From contig NC_007404.1 in assembly GCF_000012745.1 (NCBI RefSeq), forward strand, positions 1,116,001 to 1,180,000: a stretch of DNA of 64,000 nt, written 5' to 3'. This DNA is from Thiobacillus denitrificans ATCC 25259 (GTDB lineage Bacteria; Pseudomonadota; Gammaproteobacteria; Burkholderiales; Thiobacillaceae). The notes beneath the pieces are model-generated. The model was not told the origin of the DNA, searched no databases, and saw only the letters and a list, made by a program, of their open reading frames with translations. This document shows positions 16,809-25,068 of this stretch, in pieces. The translations under genes and the position numbers were made by a program. Numbering within the stretch: position 1 is the stretch's first letter; every line of letters begins with the position of its first letter.

Positions 16809-17510
16809 TCAGCGATCGATTCTTCTTCTTCCAATCGCGGGGACCGAGCGATATTGCCCTTCGCCCCTACGGAAAAACATCAACGCTGGGAGCAGGAGCA
16901 TCAGCCACAGCGTTCCGGGCTCGGGAACGGCAGCGACAGTTGCCGTGATCGTGTAATTGAAACTGGCATCGTAAGAGGTCTGGAAGCCACGCCACACGAG
17001 CGTCTGCCCGTCCCACGTCCCTTCCGATCCGGTTCGTGGCCCTGTCACCCATCCGCTACAGGATCCGGGGCCGACGAACAGGAAACAGGGATTGTCTTGT
17101 ATCTCGAATGACTCCCCGCTCATCAGCCCCAAGTCGCCGGACAGGCTCAGACCAAGATCCAAGGCTTCCGAGGTCAGGTTGCTCGTAATCAGGTTCAACA
17201 GATCCCGCTCAACGTCGGGGTAACCGAAGCCAAACTGCCAGTGCTCGTGAATCGCGTTGGCGTCGACGTTGCCGGCAATCGCGAACGCCTGGGGCGGCGC
17301 CGGCGGCGGGCAGTCGATGCCCCCGAACTGGTCAACCGTGCAGATCGGGAATGGGGAATTGGGTGTGTAGAGAACTTCGCTGCGCGCAGGATCGATTTCC
17401 AGCAGGACCGCCTCGGACGCTTGTGAGAATAGCGTCAGCAGGAGCAAGGCGAGGGCTGACATGAGCGTTCCCAGGCGGGGGTTCGCCGATTTGCAGATGG
17501 TGGTTCGCAT
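16809..17510 (-). CDS. PEP-CTERM sorting-domain secreted protein
   Basis: A 233-residue protein with a signal peptide (LMSALALLLLTLFSQASEA) and a C-terminal PEP-CTERM signal: VPEPGTLWLMLLLPALMFF followed by RR. Such proteins are sorted by the EpsH/exosortase system in exopolysaccharide-producing Gram-negative bacteria. The mature region holds cysteine pairs (PICTVDQFGGIDCPP, NPCFLFVGPGSC). Oddly, about 16 residues (EGQYRSVPAIGRRRIDR) follow the RR, where these signals usually end soon after. ATG at 17510 follows GGAG; an ATG at 17555 is possible. Confidence 0.8.
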   Translation of the reverse strand: MRTTICKSANPRLGTLMSALALLLLTLFSQASEAVLLEIDPARSEVLYTPNSPFPICTVDQFGGIDCPPPAPPQAFAIAGNVDANAIHEHWQFGFGYPDVERDLLNLITSNLTSEALDLGLSLSGDLGLMSGESFEIQDNPCFLFVGPGSCSGWVTGPRTGSEGTWDGQTLVWRGFQTSYDASFNYTITATVAAVPEPGTLWLMLLLPALMFFRRGEGQYRSVPAIGRRRIDR

Positions 17511-17719
17511 CGCGGATTTTCTCCAGAAGTGAATGCAGGACACGTGGCCGTTCAATCCGCTTTATTTGTAAGTTTTAGGTATCCATGCGGGCAGAGCATG
17601 AGTCATGCCATCGTCTCGAACGACGACTTTTTCCGATATGAATCAACGTTCCAGGCGCTCTCATGGAGAGCTTCGGGGAGAGATGCGTATAAGAATCCGA
17701 CAGAGGATTGTCGGCCCGA

Positions 17720-17765
17720 GGATATTCGAGCATGCCCCTTTTATTCGCCACGATCCTGACCCCCC
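17720..17765 (-). repeat. Dispersed repeat, copy A
   Basis: On the minus strand: GGGGGGTCAGGATCG, then AATAAAAGGGGCATGCTCGA and ATATCCTC. The AATmAAAGGGG..GGCTCGAATAT core recurs at 18705-18745 and 19695-19728. It sits just downstream (17.72 kb) of the secreted protein gene. Confidence 0.5.
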
Positions 17766-17819
17766 GTTGCGCATGCGCGATCGGCTTCGAGGCGGAGGCC
17801 GAGACGGGCGGTCGCTGGC

Positions 17820-18521
17820 CTAACGCCCCCTCGGCGGCAGGCTGGCGGTGCATGTCTGGAGTGATTCGGCGGCGGCCTCGACGAGCGCGGTCAAGTTTGA
17901 AATGGCTTCCGCTTCACCTTCCGCGCCAATCGGAGTCGTGAAATATCGAAGCCCGGCGACCTCTATACGGTCGCGCCCATGGACGAACAGCCGATGGACG
18001 GAAAGCGAAGCCAGCTGGCCGTCCGGGTCGGCCCTGACAGACCGAATGAAAGGGAACGGCGCCTCCTTCGAGCCTTCGGTTGCATTGCGCACGGTGAGCA
18101 CGAGAGGCGGCCCAAGCAATCCGGTGGTTTGACGTTGCGAGAAATAGTCCGGGTAGGCGTCCACGAGCTTTTGATTCTGAGCAGCGAGGTTTCCGATCTC
18201 GGCCTCAACCGATCTTCCGGCCGGGACGACCGAGGTGACGACGTAAAGCGCGGTCATGTCCTTATATGCCGCATGGCTGTAATACAGCGTATCGCGGTTG
18301 TACATGGCTTGGCCAAGCGCCTCGACGTCCGTGCTGTGCGGAAAGGTCAGGCAAAACACGTTGCCGAATCGATGCGTGCCGTCCCAGGCATTGCCGCGAA
18401 CAAAGCGGGCCTCGTGGAATTTTGAGGAGAGTTGAAAGGGCGGTTGCGCCGAGGCGGGCACTGCGCCGATCAGCGTTGTCACGGCGAGCATGGCGGCGCA
18501 AGCGAGACGGAAAGAATTCAT
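17820..18521 (-). CDS. Secreted protein, unknown function
   Basis: A 233-residue protein with a clear signal peptide ending in a V-P-A-S-A-Q cleavage site near residue 25. The mature part contains YYSHAAYKDMTALYVVTSVV and a long LVLTVRNATEGSKEAPFPFI segment, and ends with a single Cys in ESLQTCTASLPP. I recognise no domain. It lies between copies A and B of the dispersed repeat and may be co-transcribed with the 45-residue frame upstream. Confidence 0.65.
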   Translation of the reverse strand: MNSFRLACAAMLAVTTLIGAVPASAQPPFQLSSKFHEARFVRGNAWDGTHRFGNVFCLTFPHSTDVEALGQAMYNRDTLYYSHAAYKDMTALYVVTSVVPAGRSVEAEIGNLAAQNQKLVDAYPDYFSQRQTTGLLGPPLVLTVRNATEGSKEAPFPFIRSVRADPDGQLASLSVHRLFVHGRDRIEVAGLRYFTTPIGAEGEAEAISNLTALVEAAAESLQTCTASLPPRGR

Positions 18522-18533
18522 GAGGACTTTCGA

Positions 18534-18671
18534 TTATTTGGTCAAAGGCAATTCATAAATCGCGGGCAGGTCCTGCGGCTCTTGCTCGCGCGACTTCAGG
18601 GCCAAACGGGCTTCTGTTGTTTTCACCGCTTCTTCCGGGTTGAGGATGGCCCGTGGAGGGCGGCGGGGCAT
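18534..18671 (-). CDS. Possible 45-residue protein upstream of the secreted protein gene
   Basis: The frame reads MPRRPPRAILNPEEAVKTTE, ARLALKSREQEPQDLPAIYE, LPLTK. Its composition (no arginine-rich or proline-rich shadow pattern after residue 9) looks like real coding sequence, and its stop is 12 bases before the next gene. An in-frame TAG sits just before the ATG and no ribosome site is visible. It may therefore be the remains of a longer gene whose 5' end was replaced by repeat copy B. Confidence 0.35.
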   Translation of the reverse strand: MPRRPPRAILNPEEAVKTTEARLALKSREQEPQDLPAIYELPLTK

Positions 18672-18745
18672 CGTCTAATTCGTTGCTGGTCAGCTAGCGC
18701 AACACGTCAGGATATTCGAGCCGGGCCCCTTTGATTCGTCGCCGA
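18661..18745 (-). repeat. Dispersed repeat, copy B
   Basis: Shares with copy C an initial CGGCGGGGCAT (18661-18671 and 19654-19664) and a second block about 31-34 bases later, CGTCAGNATATTCGNNC.GGGCCCCTTTGATT-like (18705 and 19695). It sits between the secreted protein gene and the methyltransferase gene. Confidence 0.5.
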
Positions 18746-18756
18746 GCCATCACTCG

Positions 18757-19503
18757 TCACCGTGCCATCAGTGCGAACACGCCCCAGCCCAGGTATTCGC
18801 GGGTGTTAGTCGCGTAGCGTTCGGGTTCCGAGCTCAGTTGCGCGCGAACCTCTTCGGCGAGCTCGTCCTCGGGATTGGCGTCGAGCCATCGGCGCATCGT
18901 GAGCCACTTGGCCGCCTCGTACCGGTCCCAGCTGTCCTGGTCAGCCAGAACCATTTCGACGACGTCGTAGCCAAGCTTGCGGAAAGAGGCGAGAAATTCA
19001 GGAAGCAGCAGAAAGTCGGAGATCGTGTTGGCATGACACGCCTTGGCAACCGCTTCGGTCGTCGGCAACTTGCGCCAGAAGGGCTCGCCCATGAGGATGA
19101 TTCCTCCCGGTTCGAGGCTTTGCGCCAGCAGCGTGATCGTGCCGGCGACGCCGCCGGCTATCCAACTGGCACCCACACAGGCTGCCACATCGACCTTCTC
19201 GTCCGAGACGTAGCCGGCGGCGTCGCCGTGGATGAACTTCACTTGGCCGGCAACGCCGAGCGCTTCGGCACGGCGTTTCGCTTGCTCGGTGAACAGCTGG
19301 CTCAGGTCGATGCCGGTGCCGACGATCCCGTGATCGCGTGCCCAGGTGCACAGCATCTCCCCCGAACCGCTGCCGAGGTCGAGTACGCGTGCCCCCGCTT
19401 CCAGACGCAGCGCCGCGCCGAGCGTGGCGAGCTTTTCGGGGGTGAACGGGTTGTGGATGCGGTGAGCGCTTTCGGTGATGTTGAAGATTCGTGGAATGTC
19501 CAC
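18757..19503 (-). CDS. Class I SAM-dependent methyltransferase
   Basis: A 248-residue protein. Motif I is ARVLDLGSGSGEMLCTWARD, followed by GTGIDLSQLFTEQAKRRAE, HGDAAGYVSDEKVDVAACVG and LLAQSLEPGGIILMGEPFW, a standard small-molecule methyltransferase core. The N-terminal FNITESAHRIHNPFTPEKL is shared with a family of bacterial methyltransferases of unknown substrate. The start is a GTG at 19503 with a good AGGAGGC site. Part of this gene is duplicated as a fragment at 16694-16772. Confidence 0.8.
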   Translation of the reverse strand: MDIPRIFNITESAHRIHNPFTPEKLATLGAALRLEAGARVLDLGSGSGEMLCTWARDHGIVGTGIDLSQLFTEQAKRRAEALGVAGQVKFIHGDAAGYVSDEKVDVAACVGASWIAGGVAGTITLLAQSLEPGGIILMGEPFWRKLPTTEAVAKACHANTISDFLLLPEFLASFRKLGYDVVEMVLADQDSWDRYEAAKWLTMRRWLDANPEDELAEEVRAQLSSEPERYATNTREYLGWGVFALMAR

Positions 19504-19627
19504 TTCGGATAGCCTCCTTGGCGTGAGGGTTCACCCGGCCGCGTTATTGTTGCGCTGTGAGAGCTACCGCCACTGTTTTCTGAACCCGCGGTATTCGGGT
19601 AGGGGATGTGTTAATGCAAGGACCTGA

Positions 19628-19735
19628 CCCCGTGACCTTCTCGGGTGAGGCGGCGGCGGGGCATTGGTATCGTTTGTCGATTAGGTAGTGAGACCGTCAG
19701 ACATATTCGGCCTGGCCCCTTTGATTTTTTTAAGT
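19628..19735 (-). repeat. Dispersed repeat, copy C, with a second GGGGTCAGG motif
   Basis: On the minus strand AAATCAAAGGGGCCAGGCCG then AATATGTCTGACGG at 19728-19695, and GGGGTCAGGTCCTTGCATTA at 19632-19613. Strings of this kind often flank REP-associated transposase genes in proteobacteria (recalled, not searched). No transposase frame survives here. Confidence 0.45.
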
Positions 19736-19759
19736 AGCGTCTACCATTTTTTTCTGGTG

Positions 19760-19930
19760 TCAAATTGAGAAAGGCTCATAGGGCAAGACCCTGGCGACTG
19801 CAAGTAGAACCACCTTCATGAACAAGTCGGGAGTCACCTGCCCGACAATGAAGAACAAGCAGCCTACTAATACCAAGGCGGTGTGGCGAATAACACCTCC
19901 ACCGTTTGCACGACGCACTTTTTTCACCAT
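19760..19930 (-). CDS. Possible 56-residue membrane protein
   Basis: The frame starts MVKKVRRANGGGVIRH and continues with two hydrophobic stretches, TALVLVGCLFFIVG and FMKVVLLAVARVLP, ending YEPFSI. AAAGGAG lies eight bases before the ATG at 19930. Basic N-terminus followed by a helix suggests an inner-membrane protein with the N-terminus inside. It is in the AT-richer island next to the AlbA_2 protein and on the same strand. No family recognised. Confidence 0.45.
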   Translation of the reverse strand: MVKKVRRANGGGVIRHTALVLVGCLFFIVGQVTPDLFMKVVLLAVARVLPYEPFSI

Positions 19931-20016
19931 AGCCATTGCTCCTTTCTGCCCATTGGTGGGCTTATTACGAGATTTGCCAGGGTTACTCCTGCCCGCACCA
20001 AGCTGTGCCCTATGAG
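19775..20016. repeat. 11-bp inverted repeat flanking the small membrane-protein gene
   Basis: CTCATAGGGCA at 19775-19785 and its perfect reverse complement TGCCCTATGAG at 20006-20016 bracket about 220 bases. The left copy is inside the 3' end of the 56-residue frame and the right copy lies upstream of its start. No target-site duplication is evident. Confidence 0.4.
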
Positions 20017-20103
20017 TCCTCCATTCTTAGGTGGAGAAAGGGGGCAGTAGTGCATCAACGGTATTCGCCCTCTTTAGCTTGCTTAAATTCCCGCGCTCAA
20101 GAC

Positions 20104-21492
20104 TCATGCCTTCACATAGCGAAAGTTAAATGCGCTGGCATTCTCGTCAAGTGGCACGATATGGCCGGCTGCCCTGAGCTTTTGAAGTGCCAATTTCACC
20201 TTCTGCATGTCGTCTTCACCACTCAACTGACGAACAAGTTTATTAGTGATTTCAGTACCTGGATTTTCCTCGAGATAACTCAGTACGACTTCTTCAACAG
20301 AAGCGATTCGCTGATGTTTGATGGTTACAAGGAAAGCGTTATCTTTTTCTTCAAAGATGGGCTCAACTAATCCTGCTTTTTTTAATTCATTCTTGGCCGT
20401 GTCTAGACCCTCACCGATGTCGTGGTTTACTGGATTGGGAAGATTGTGAAGCATCCTAACGAGGTTGGGATTCCTCGAAAAGCGTTCTTCATAAAGATTG
20501 TCTAGGCTCATGTATCCAGGTAGCTTTCCGGGGCTTTGAACCTCGATTCGGTTGTCAAATATTCGAACGTGGATATCGTCGTTTAGGCTGTAGTCGCGAT
20601 GAATTACAGCGTTAACTAATATTTCTTTTAGGGCTTCTGCTGGGTACCTAAGCTTGACAAGCTTGCCGCCATCCCGGAACGCTGCCCCATCAATATATTT
20701 CACGACTTGATCAATTGTTTTACGAATTACTTCTTCCGTGCCACCGTTGATGGTTACAGGCATTTCTTCCAACTGCTCTCTCTTATATTCCTTCTCGGTT
20801 GTTCGAAGTCGGTAGACTTTAACTGCACAACGTGTTTCCAGGGTCGCCTGGGGTTCTTCATCAAATAGGAGCACACAACCAACGTTCGGAATGCGTGTGC
20901 CGTCATGTGACGTTAAGAGTCTTTGCTTCCTTAAAAAAATTGTTGGCTCGAGATGAGTGGAAACGCGTCGCATATAGTCAGCGAGCTCTTCGCTTTGCGC
21001 GATCTCCTGAAGTTCAACATCGGCAACAGGTTTCCGTTCGTATGGCTCTGCCCCTTTGGAGTACCCAAGCTGAGTAATCCTTTCTCCTTTGATTTTCCTT
21101 TTTTGAGCATTAATTCGGATAAAGCAATCGCCCGAAGCTGTGTAGTGGACTTTTGGACTTTTGGGAATTCCAATATGTAACACCAAGCCTTTACCATCGG
21201 TATCGAGGAACTCAATGGAGACATTTTCAACTGCGGGCTGAGTCTCTTCCAGCAAAGTCGAGACGATAGCGTTTGCTTCTTCCTGTTCGCCAAATCCTAC
21301 GACACGCTCACCGGTGTGCGCTTTATCCTCGATTCCAACATACAAGTCTCCGCCATCCGAGTTCGCGAAAGCGACGAACGTTTCCTGGAGTTTTGCGGGA
21401 AGAATCCGTTTGCTTTTTACATCGTTAAAGTGATCCTCATTCAAAAGCAAAAGGGAATTAAGTTCGTCTTCCTGAATTCTCGTGACTTCCAC
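20104..21492 (-). CDS. AlbA_2 (Schlafen-like) / ATPase-fold regulatory protein
   Basis: A 462-residue protein. The N-terminus (NEDHFNDVKSKRILPAKLQE then TFVAFANSDGGDLYVGIED) is an AlbA_2 domain, and the middle has a HATPase_c_4-type module (ALKEILVNAVIHRDYSLN, VQSPGKLPG, DIGEGLDTAKNELKKAG). The C-terminal 80 residues look like winged-helix DNA-binding sequence (VEEVVLSYLEENPGTEITN). Such proteins are usually annotated as putative transcriptional regulators, and some lie in defence islands. GTG start at 21492 with AAAGGAG. Its GC content (mid-40s %) is far below its neighbours, consistent with horizontal transfer. Confidence 0.8.
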   Translation of the reverse strand: MEVTRIQEDELNSLLLLNEDHFNDVKSKRILPAKLQETFVAFANSDGGDLYVGIEDKAHTGERVVGFGEQEEANAIVSTLLEETQPAVENVSIEFLDTDGKGLVLHIGIPKSPKVHYTASGDCFIRINAQKRKIKGERITQLGYSKGAEPYERKPVADVELQEIAQSEELADYMRRVSTHLEPTIFLRKQRLLTSHDGTRIPNVGCVLLFDEEPQATLETRCAVKVYRLRTTEKEYKREQLEEMPVTINGGTEEVIRKTIDQVVKYIDGAAFRDGGKLVKLRYPAEALKEILVNAVIHRDYSLNDDIHVRIFDNRIEVQSPGKLPGYMSLDNLYEERFSRNPNLVRMLHNLPNPVNHDIGEGLDTAKNELKKAGLVEPIFEEKDNAFLVTIKHQRIASVEEVVLSYLEENPGTEITNKLVRQLSGEDDMQKVKLALQKLRAAGHIVPLDENASAFNFRYVKA

Positions 21493-21592
21493 AAGATCTC
21501 CTTTGAATTATAAAAATTGGGTGCGAATGGCCAGGCATCAAGGATTGCAGCATTCAGATGAGTGCGCAACTTTGCGACTAGGCCAAAGCAAT

Positions 21593-21622
21593 AAAAAACG
21601 CGACTGATTGCTCAGTCGCGTT
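21593..21622 (-). terminator. Rho-independent terminator of htpG
   Basis: An 11-bp perfect stem, AACGCGACTGA/TCAGTCGCGTT, with a four-base loop, is followed on the minus strand by TTTTTTAT. It lies 62 bases past the htpG stop codon. Confidence 0.9.
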
Positions 21623-21642
21623 GGATACAACAATTAAGGTCA

Positions 21643-21669
21643 TTCGTGTTTCGACAAGCTCAACACGAA
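21643..21669. repeat. REP-like palindrome after htpG
   Basis: TTCGTGTT-TCGACAAGCTC-AACACGAA, an 8-bp perfect stem. The CGACAAGCTCAACACGAACGG core resembles a family of palindromes (GTTCGACAGGCTCACCACGAACGG type) widely dispersed in betaproteobacterial genomes. It lies between the htpG stop and its terminator. Confidence 0.5.
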
Positions 21670-21683
21670 CGGCTCTTGCGTCC

Positions 21684-23585
21684 TCAACCCGGCAACATCG
21701 CCAGCAACCCATTCAACCGCCGCACAAAACTCGCCGGATCGTCGAGCTGTCCACCTTCCGCCAGCAGCGCCTGCTCGAACAGCAGGTTGGCCCAGTCCTT
21801 GAAGCGGTCTTCGTCGGATTCGCTGTCGAGCCGCGTGACCAACGCGTGCGACGGGTTGATCTCCAGCGTGGGCTTCACGGTGGGCGCGGCTTGGCCGGCG
21901 GCTTTCAATAGCCGTTCGAGGTTGGCGCTCATGTCGCCTTCGCCGGTGACGAGGCAGGCGGGCGAATCGGTGAGGCGGTGGGTGACGCGGACGTCCTTGA
22001 CGCGCTCGCCGAGCATGGCCTTGATGCGCTCGACCAGCGGCTTCATCGACTCCTCGGCTTCCTTCTGCGCGGTCTTCTCGGCTTCGTCTTCGAGTTCGCC
22101 GAGGTCGAGGCCGCCCTTGGCGACGGACTTGAGCGGCTTGCCGTCGAACTCATGCAGGTTGCCGGTGAGCCATTCGTCGACGCGGTCGGACAGCAGCAGG
22201 ACTTCGATGCCTTTCTTGCGGAAGATTTCGAGGTGCGGGCTGTGCTGGGCGGCGGCGAAGCTGTCGGCGGTGATGTAGTAGATCGCGGTCTGGCCTTCCT
22301 TCATGCGGCCGACGTAGTCCTTGAGCGACACGACCTGCGCGTCGGTGTCGGTGTGGGTGGAGGCGAAGCGGAGCAGGCCGGCGATCTTCTCCTTGTTGGC
22401 GAAGTCCTCGCCCGGGCCTTCCTTCATGACCTTGCCGAACTCTTTCCAGAACTCGACGTATTTTTCGGGCTGGTTCTCGGCGAGGTCTTCGAGCATGCCG
22501 AGCACCTTCTTCACCGAGCCGTTCTTGATGGCGTCGATGTCGCGGCTCGACTGCAGGATTTCGCGCGAGACGTTCAAGGGCAGGTCGGCCGAGTCGATGA
22601 CGCCGCGGACGAAGCGCAGGTATTGCGGCATCAGCTGCTCGGCGTCGTCCATGATGAAGACGCGGCGCACATAAAGTTTGATGCCGTGGCGCTTCTCTCG
22701 GTCGTAGAGGTCGAACGGCGCGTGCGAGGGCACGTAGAGCAGGGAGATGTATTCCTGCTTGCCCTCGACGCGGTTATGCGACCAGGCGAGCGGCGGCTCG
22801 AAGTCGTGGGCGACGTGCTTGTAGAACTCGTTGTACTCGTCGTCGCTGATGTCCTTCTTCGGGCGAGCCCACAAGGCCGAGGCTTTGTTGACCGTTTCGT
22901 CCTCGTCGGTCGGCGTCTCGACGCCGTCCTTCCATTCGGTCTTCTTCATCACGATCGGCAGCGTGATGTGGTCGGAATAGGTGCGGATGACCGACTTGAT
23001 CTTCCAGTCGGAGAGGAATTCGTCCTCGCCTTCACGCAGATGCAGCACGATCTCGGTGCCGCGTTGGGGCTTCTCGACCGTTTCCAGCGTGTAGTCGCCG
23101 GCGCCCTCGGATTCCCAGCGCACACCGTGCTCGGCGGTAAGGCCGGCGCGGCGGGTCGTGAGCGTGACGCGGTCGGCGACGATGAAGGCGGAATAGAAGC
23201 CGACGCCGAACTGGCCGATCAGCGCGGCGTCCTTCTTCTGGTCGCCGGAAAGCTGGCTGAAGAATTCGCGCGTGCCGGACTTGGCGATCGTGCCGATGTG
23301 GTCGATGACCTCCTGCCGGCTCATGCCGATGCCGTTGTCGGAAATGGTGAGCGTGCGCGCGTCGCGGTCGAAGGCGATGCGGATCTTGAGCTCGGGGTCG
23401 TTCTCGAACAGCGCGGCGTCCGACAAGGCTTCGAAGCGCAGCTTGTCGGCGGCGTCGGAGGCGTTGGAGATCAGTTCGCGGAGGAATATGTCCTTGTTCG
23501 AATACAAGGAATGGATCATCAGCTGCAGGAGCTGTTTGACTTCGGCTTGAAAGCCCAGGGTTTCTTTGCTGCTGGTGGCGGACAT
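21684..23585 (-). CDS. htpG: Chaperone protein HtpG (Hsp90)
   Basis: A 633-residue protein of the expected Hsp90 length. The N-terminal ATPase domain shows [32 protein letters not shown] and [15 protein letters not shown]; the middle domain has [20 protein letters not shown] and [18 protein letters not shown]. The C-terminal dimerisation domain follows. It is a cytosolic ATP-dependent chaperone induced by heat. A near-ideal sigma-32 promoter lies 50-75 bases upstream and a strong terminator follows, so it is monocistronic. Confidence 0.97.
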   Translation of the reverse strand: MSATSSKETLGFQAEVKQLLQLMIHSLYSNKDIFLRELISNASDAADKLRFEALSDAALFENDPELKIRIAFDRDARTLTISDNGIGMSRQEVIDHIGTIAKSGTREFFSQLSGDQKKDAALIGQFGVGFYSAFIVADRVTLTTRRAGLTAEHGVRWESEGAGDYTLETVEKPQRGTEIVLHLREGEDEFLSDWKIKSVIRTYSDHITLPIVMKKTEWKDGVETPTDEDETVNKASALWARPKKDISDDEYNEFYKHVAHDFEPPLAWSHNRVEGKQEYISLLYVPSHAPFDLYDREKRHGIKLYVRRVFIMDDAEQLMPQYLRFVRGVIDSADLPLNVSREILQSSRDIDAIKNGSVKKVLGMLEDLAENQPEKYVEFWKEFGKVMKEGPGEDFANKEKIAGLLRFASTHTDTDAQVVSLKDYVGRMKEGQTAIYYITADSFAAAQHSPHLEIFRKKGIEVLLLSDRVDEWLTGNLHEFDGKPLKSVAKGGLDLGELEDEAEKTAQKEAEESMKPLVERIKAMLGERVKDVRVTHRLTDSPACLVTGEGDMSANLERLLKAAGQAAPTVKPTLEINPSHALVTRLDSESDEDRFKDWANLLFEQALLAEGGQLDDPASFVRRLNGLLAMLPG

Positions 23586-23630
23586 GCCTTTATCTCCCGT
23601 TGGTTACACGTACAAACAAGGTGGGAGCGG

Positions 23631-23659
23631 AGATGGGGGCGGCGGCGCCGAGTTTCAAG
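23631..23659 (-). promoter_or_regulatory. Sigma-32 (RpoH) heat-shock promoter of htpG
   Basis: On the minus strand CTTGAAA (23659-23653), a 14-base spacer, then CCCCATCT (23638-23631). This matches the RpoH consensus CTTGAAA-N(11-16)-CCCCATnT at every position. The htpG start codon is 46 bases downstream of the -10 element. Confidence 0.9.
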
Positions 23660-23765
23660 CCCCCCATGCTCAGCGCCTCGGTGCGCGTCGCCGCCGGGGG
23701 GTCTATAAAAAAATTTCCCTTATGGTGGCCTTGGGCCGTCCGGGGCGAGGGAAAAGGAGGTGATC

Positions 23766-23963
23766 ATGCAACGCAAATTCATCGATTGCCGGGACTACCC
23801 GAGCGAAATGAACTGCAGCCTGTTCATGTCGGCCGACAGCGAGGAGGAACTGCTGGAAGCAGCCGTTCAGCATGCCGTCGCCGTTCACGGCCACGCCGAT
23901 ACGCCCGAATTGCGTGAGACCTTGCGCGGATTGTTCAAGGAGGACTTGAGGACCGCCGCGTGA
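23766..23963 (+). CDS. DUF1059 family small protein
   Basis: A 65-residue protein, MQRKFIDCRDYPSEMNCSLF through EELLEAAVQHAVAVHGH and LRETLRGLFKED. The N-terminal FIDCRDYP with two cysteines, and VxHAVxVHG, are the DUF1059 hallmarks. Function unknown; the Cys/His set could bind a metal. AAGGAGG precedes the ATG at 23766, ruling out the GTG six bases upstream. Confidence 0.8.
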   Translation: MQRKFIDCRDYPSEMNCSLFMSADSEEELLEAAVQHAVAVHGHADTPELRETLRGLFKEDLRTAA

Positions 23964-23983
23964 CGTTCTTGAGGCAAATCGCT

Positions 23984-24012
23984 AGCCCGGGCGGCCGACC
24001 CGGGCTTTTTTT
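23984..24012 (+). terminator. Rho-independent terminator of the DUF1059 gene
   Basis: AGCCCGGG-CGGCCGA-CCCGGGCT, an 8-bp perfect GC-rich stem, followed by TTTTTTT. It separates the DUF1059 gene from the converging glycosyltransferase gene. Confidence 0.9.
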
Positions 24013-24015
24013 ACA

Positions 24016-25068
24016 CTAATCCATAGTCCCGGTCGCACCCACGGGGCGGGCAGACGGCTGCCGATCTTCGCCTCGTGCCGGATGCAGATGACCGACGAAC
24101 TGCTCGGTCGCCGCGCGCCATGAGAACTTCTCGGCGTGGGCGCGGGCGGTGCTGCGTTCGATATTGAGCGCGGCCATGCACGCCTCGCGCAGGTCTTCGT
24201 GCATGACGCCGGCGCCGGAATCGCCGAGCACGTCGATCGGGCCGCTGACCGGGTAGGCGGCGACCGGCAGGCCGCAGGCCATCGCTTCGAGCAGCACGAG
24301 GCCGAAGGTGTCGGTCTTGCTCGGAAAGACGAAGACATCGGCGGCCGCGTAGACCTCGGCGAGCTCGGGCTGTTTCATGACGCCGAGGTAGTAGGCATCG
24401 GGGTAACGCTCCCGTAGCGCGGGCAGCGCCGGGCCGTCGCCGACGACCCACTTCGAACCCGGCAGGTCGAGTTCGAGGAAGGCCTCGACGTTCTTTTCGA
24501 CGGCGACGCGGCCGACGTAGAGAAAGATCGGACGCGCGGTGTCGAGGCGGTGCGAGGTCTGCAGCCGGAACACGTCGAGGTCGACGCCGCGCGACCACAG
24601 CACGACCCTGTCGAAGCCGAAGGCCTCGAGGTCGGCCTTGACCGCGGGCGTCGGCGTCATGACCGCGCGCGCCGGCGCGTGAAACCCGCGCAGGAAGCGG
24701 TAGGTCCAGGCGAGCGGGATGCCGGTGCGCGCCTTCACGTATTCGGGAAAGCGCGTGTGGTAGGCGGTCGTGAAGGGCAGGCGGTGGCGCAGGGCGAAGC
24801 GGCGCGCGGCCCAGCCGAGCGGGCCTTCGGTCGCGATGTGCAGCGCGTCGGGGGCGAATTCGCGGATGCGTCGCGCGACCTTGCGTCCGGGCAGCAGCGA
24901 GAGGCGGATGTCGGGGTAGGTCGGGCAGGGCAGGGTGCGGAATTCGAGCGGCGAGAGCAGGTCGACTTCGTGGCCCATCGCCTCCATTTCGCGGCGCGTC
25001 GTCGTCAGCGTGCGCACGACGCCGTTGACCTGTGGCGACCAGGCGTCGGTCACGATCATGATCTTCAT
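24016..25068 (-). CDS. Glycosyltransferase family 1/4 (GT-B), MgtA-like
   Basis: A 350-residue GT-B enzyme. The N-terminal domain has MIVTDAWSPQVNGVVRTL and the T-T-x-H-TRFPEY loop (LPFTTAYHTRFPEYV). The C-terminal nucleotide-sugar domain has FLYVGRVAVEKNVEAFL, WVVGDGPALPALRERYP and the EX7E-type VFVFPSKTDTFGLVLLEAMA. Relatives add mannose or glucose-type sugars to lipids. The gene overlaps the stop of the upstream phosphoesterase gene by four bases, so the two products are likely to act in one envelope-lipid pathway. The enclosing longer frame is a shadow. Confidence 0.85.
   Translation of the reverse strand: MKIMIVTDAWSPQVNGVVRTLTTTRREMEAMGHEVDLLSPLEFRTLPCPTYPDIRLSLLPGRKVARRIREFAPDALHIATEGPLGWAARRFALRHRLPFTTAYHTRFPEYVKARTGIPLAWTYRFLRGFHAPARAVMTPTPAVKADLEAFGFDRVVLWSRGVDLDVFRLQTSHRLDTARPIFLYVGRVAVEKNVEAFLELDLPGSKWVVGDGPALPALRERYPDAYYLGVMKQPELAEVYAAADVFVFPSKTDTFGLVLLEAMACGLPVAAYPVSGPIDVLGDSGAGVMHEDLREACMAALNIERSTARAHAEKFSWRAATEQFVGHLHPARGEDRQPSARPVGATGTMD

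Noticed and set aside
17605-17823. 72-codon plus-strand frame between the PEP-CTERM and secreted-protein genes
   Set aside because: Arg-rich, runs through repeat copy A and has no ribosome site.
21978-23708. 576-codon plus-strand open frame antisense to htpG
   Set aside because: HtpG on the other strand is unambiguous and has a promoter and terminator; the antisense frame has no ribosome site or motif.
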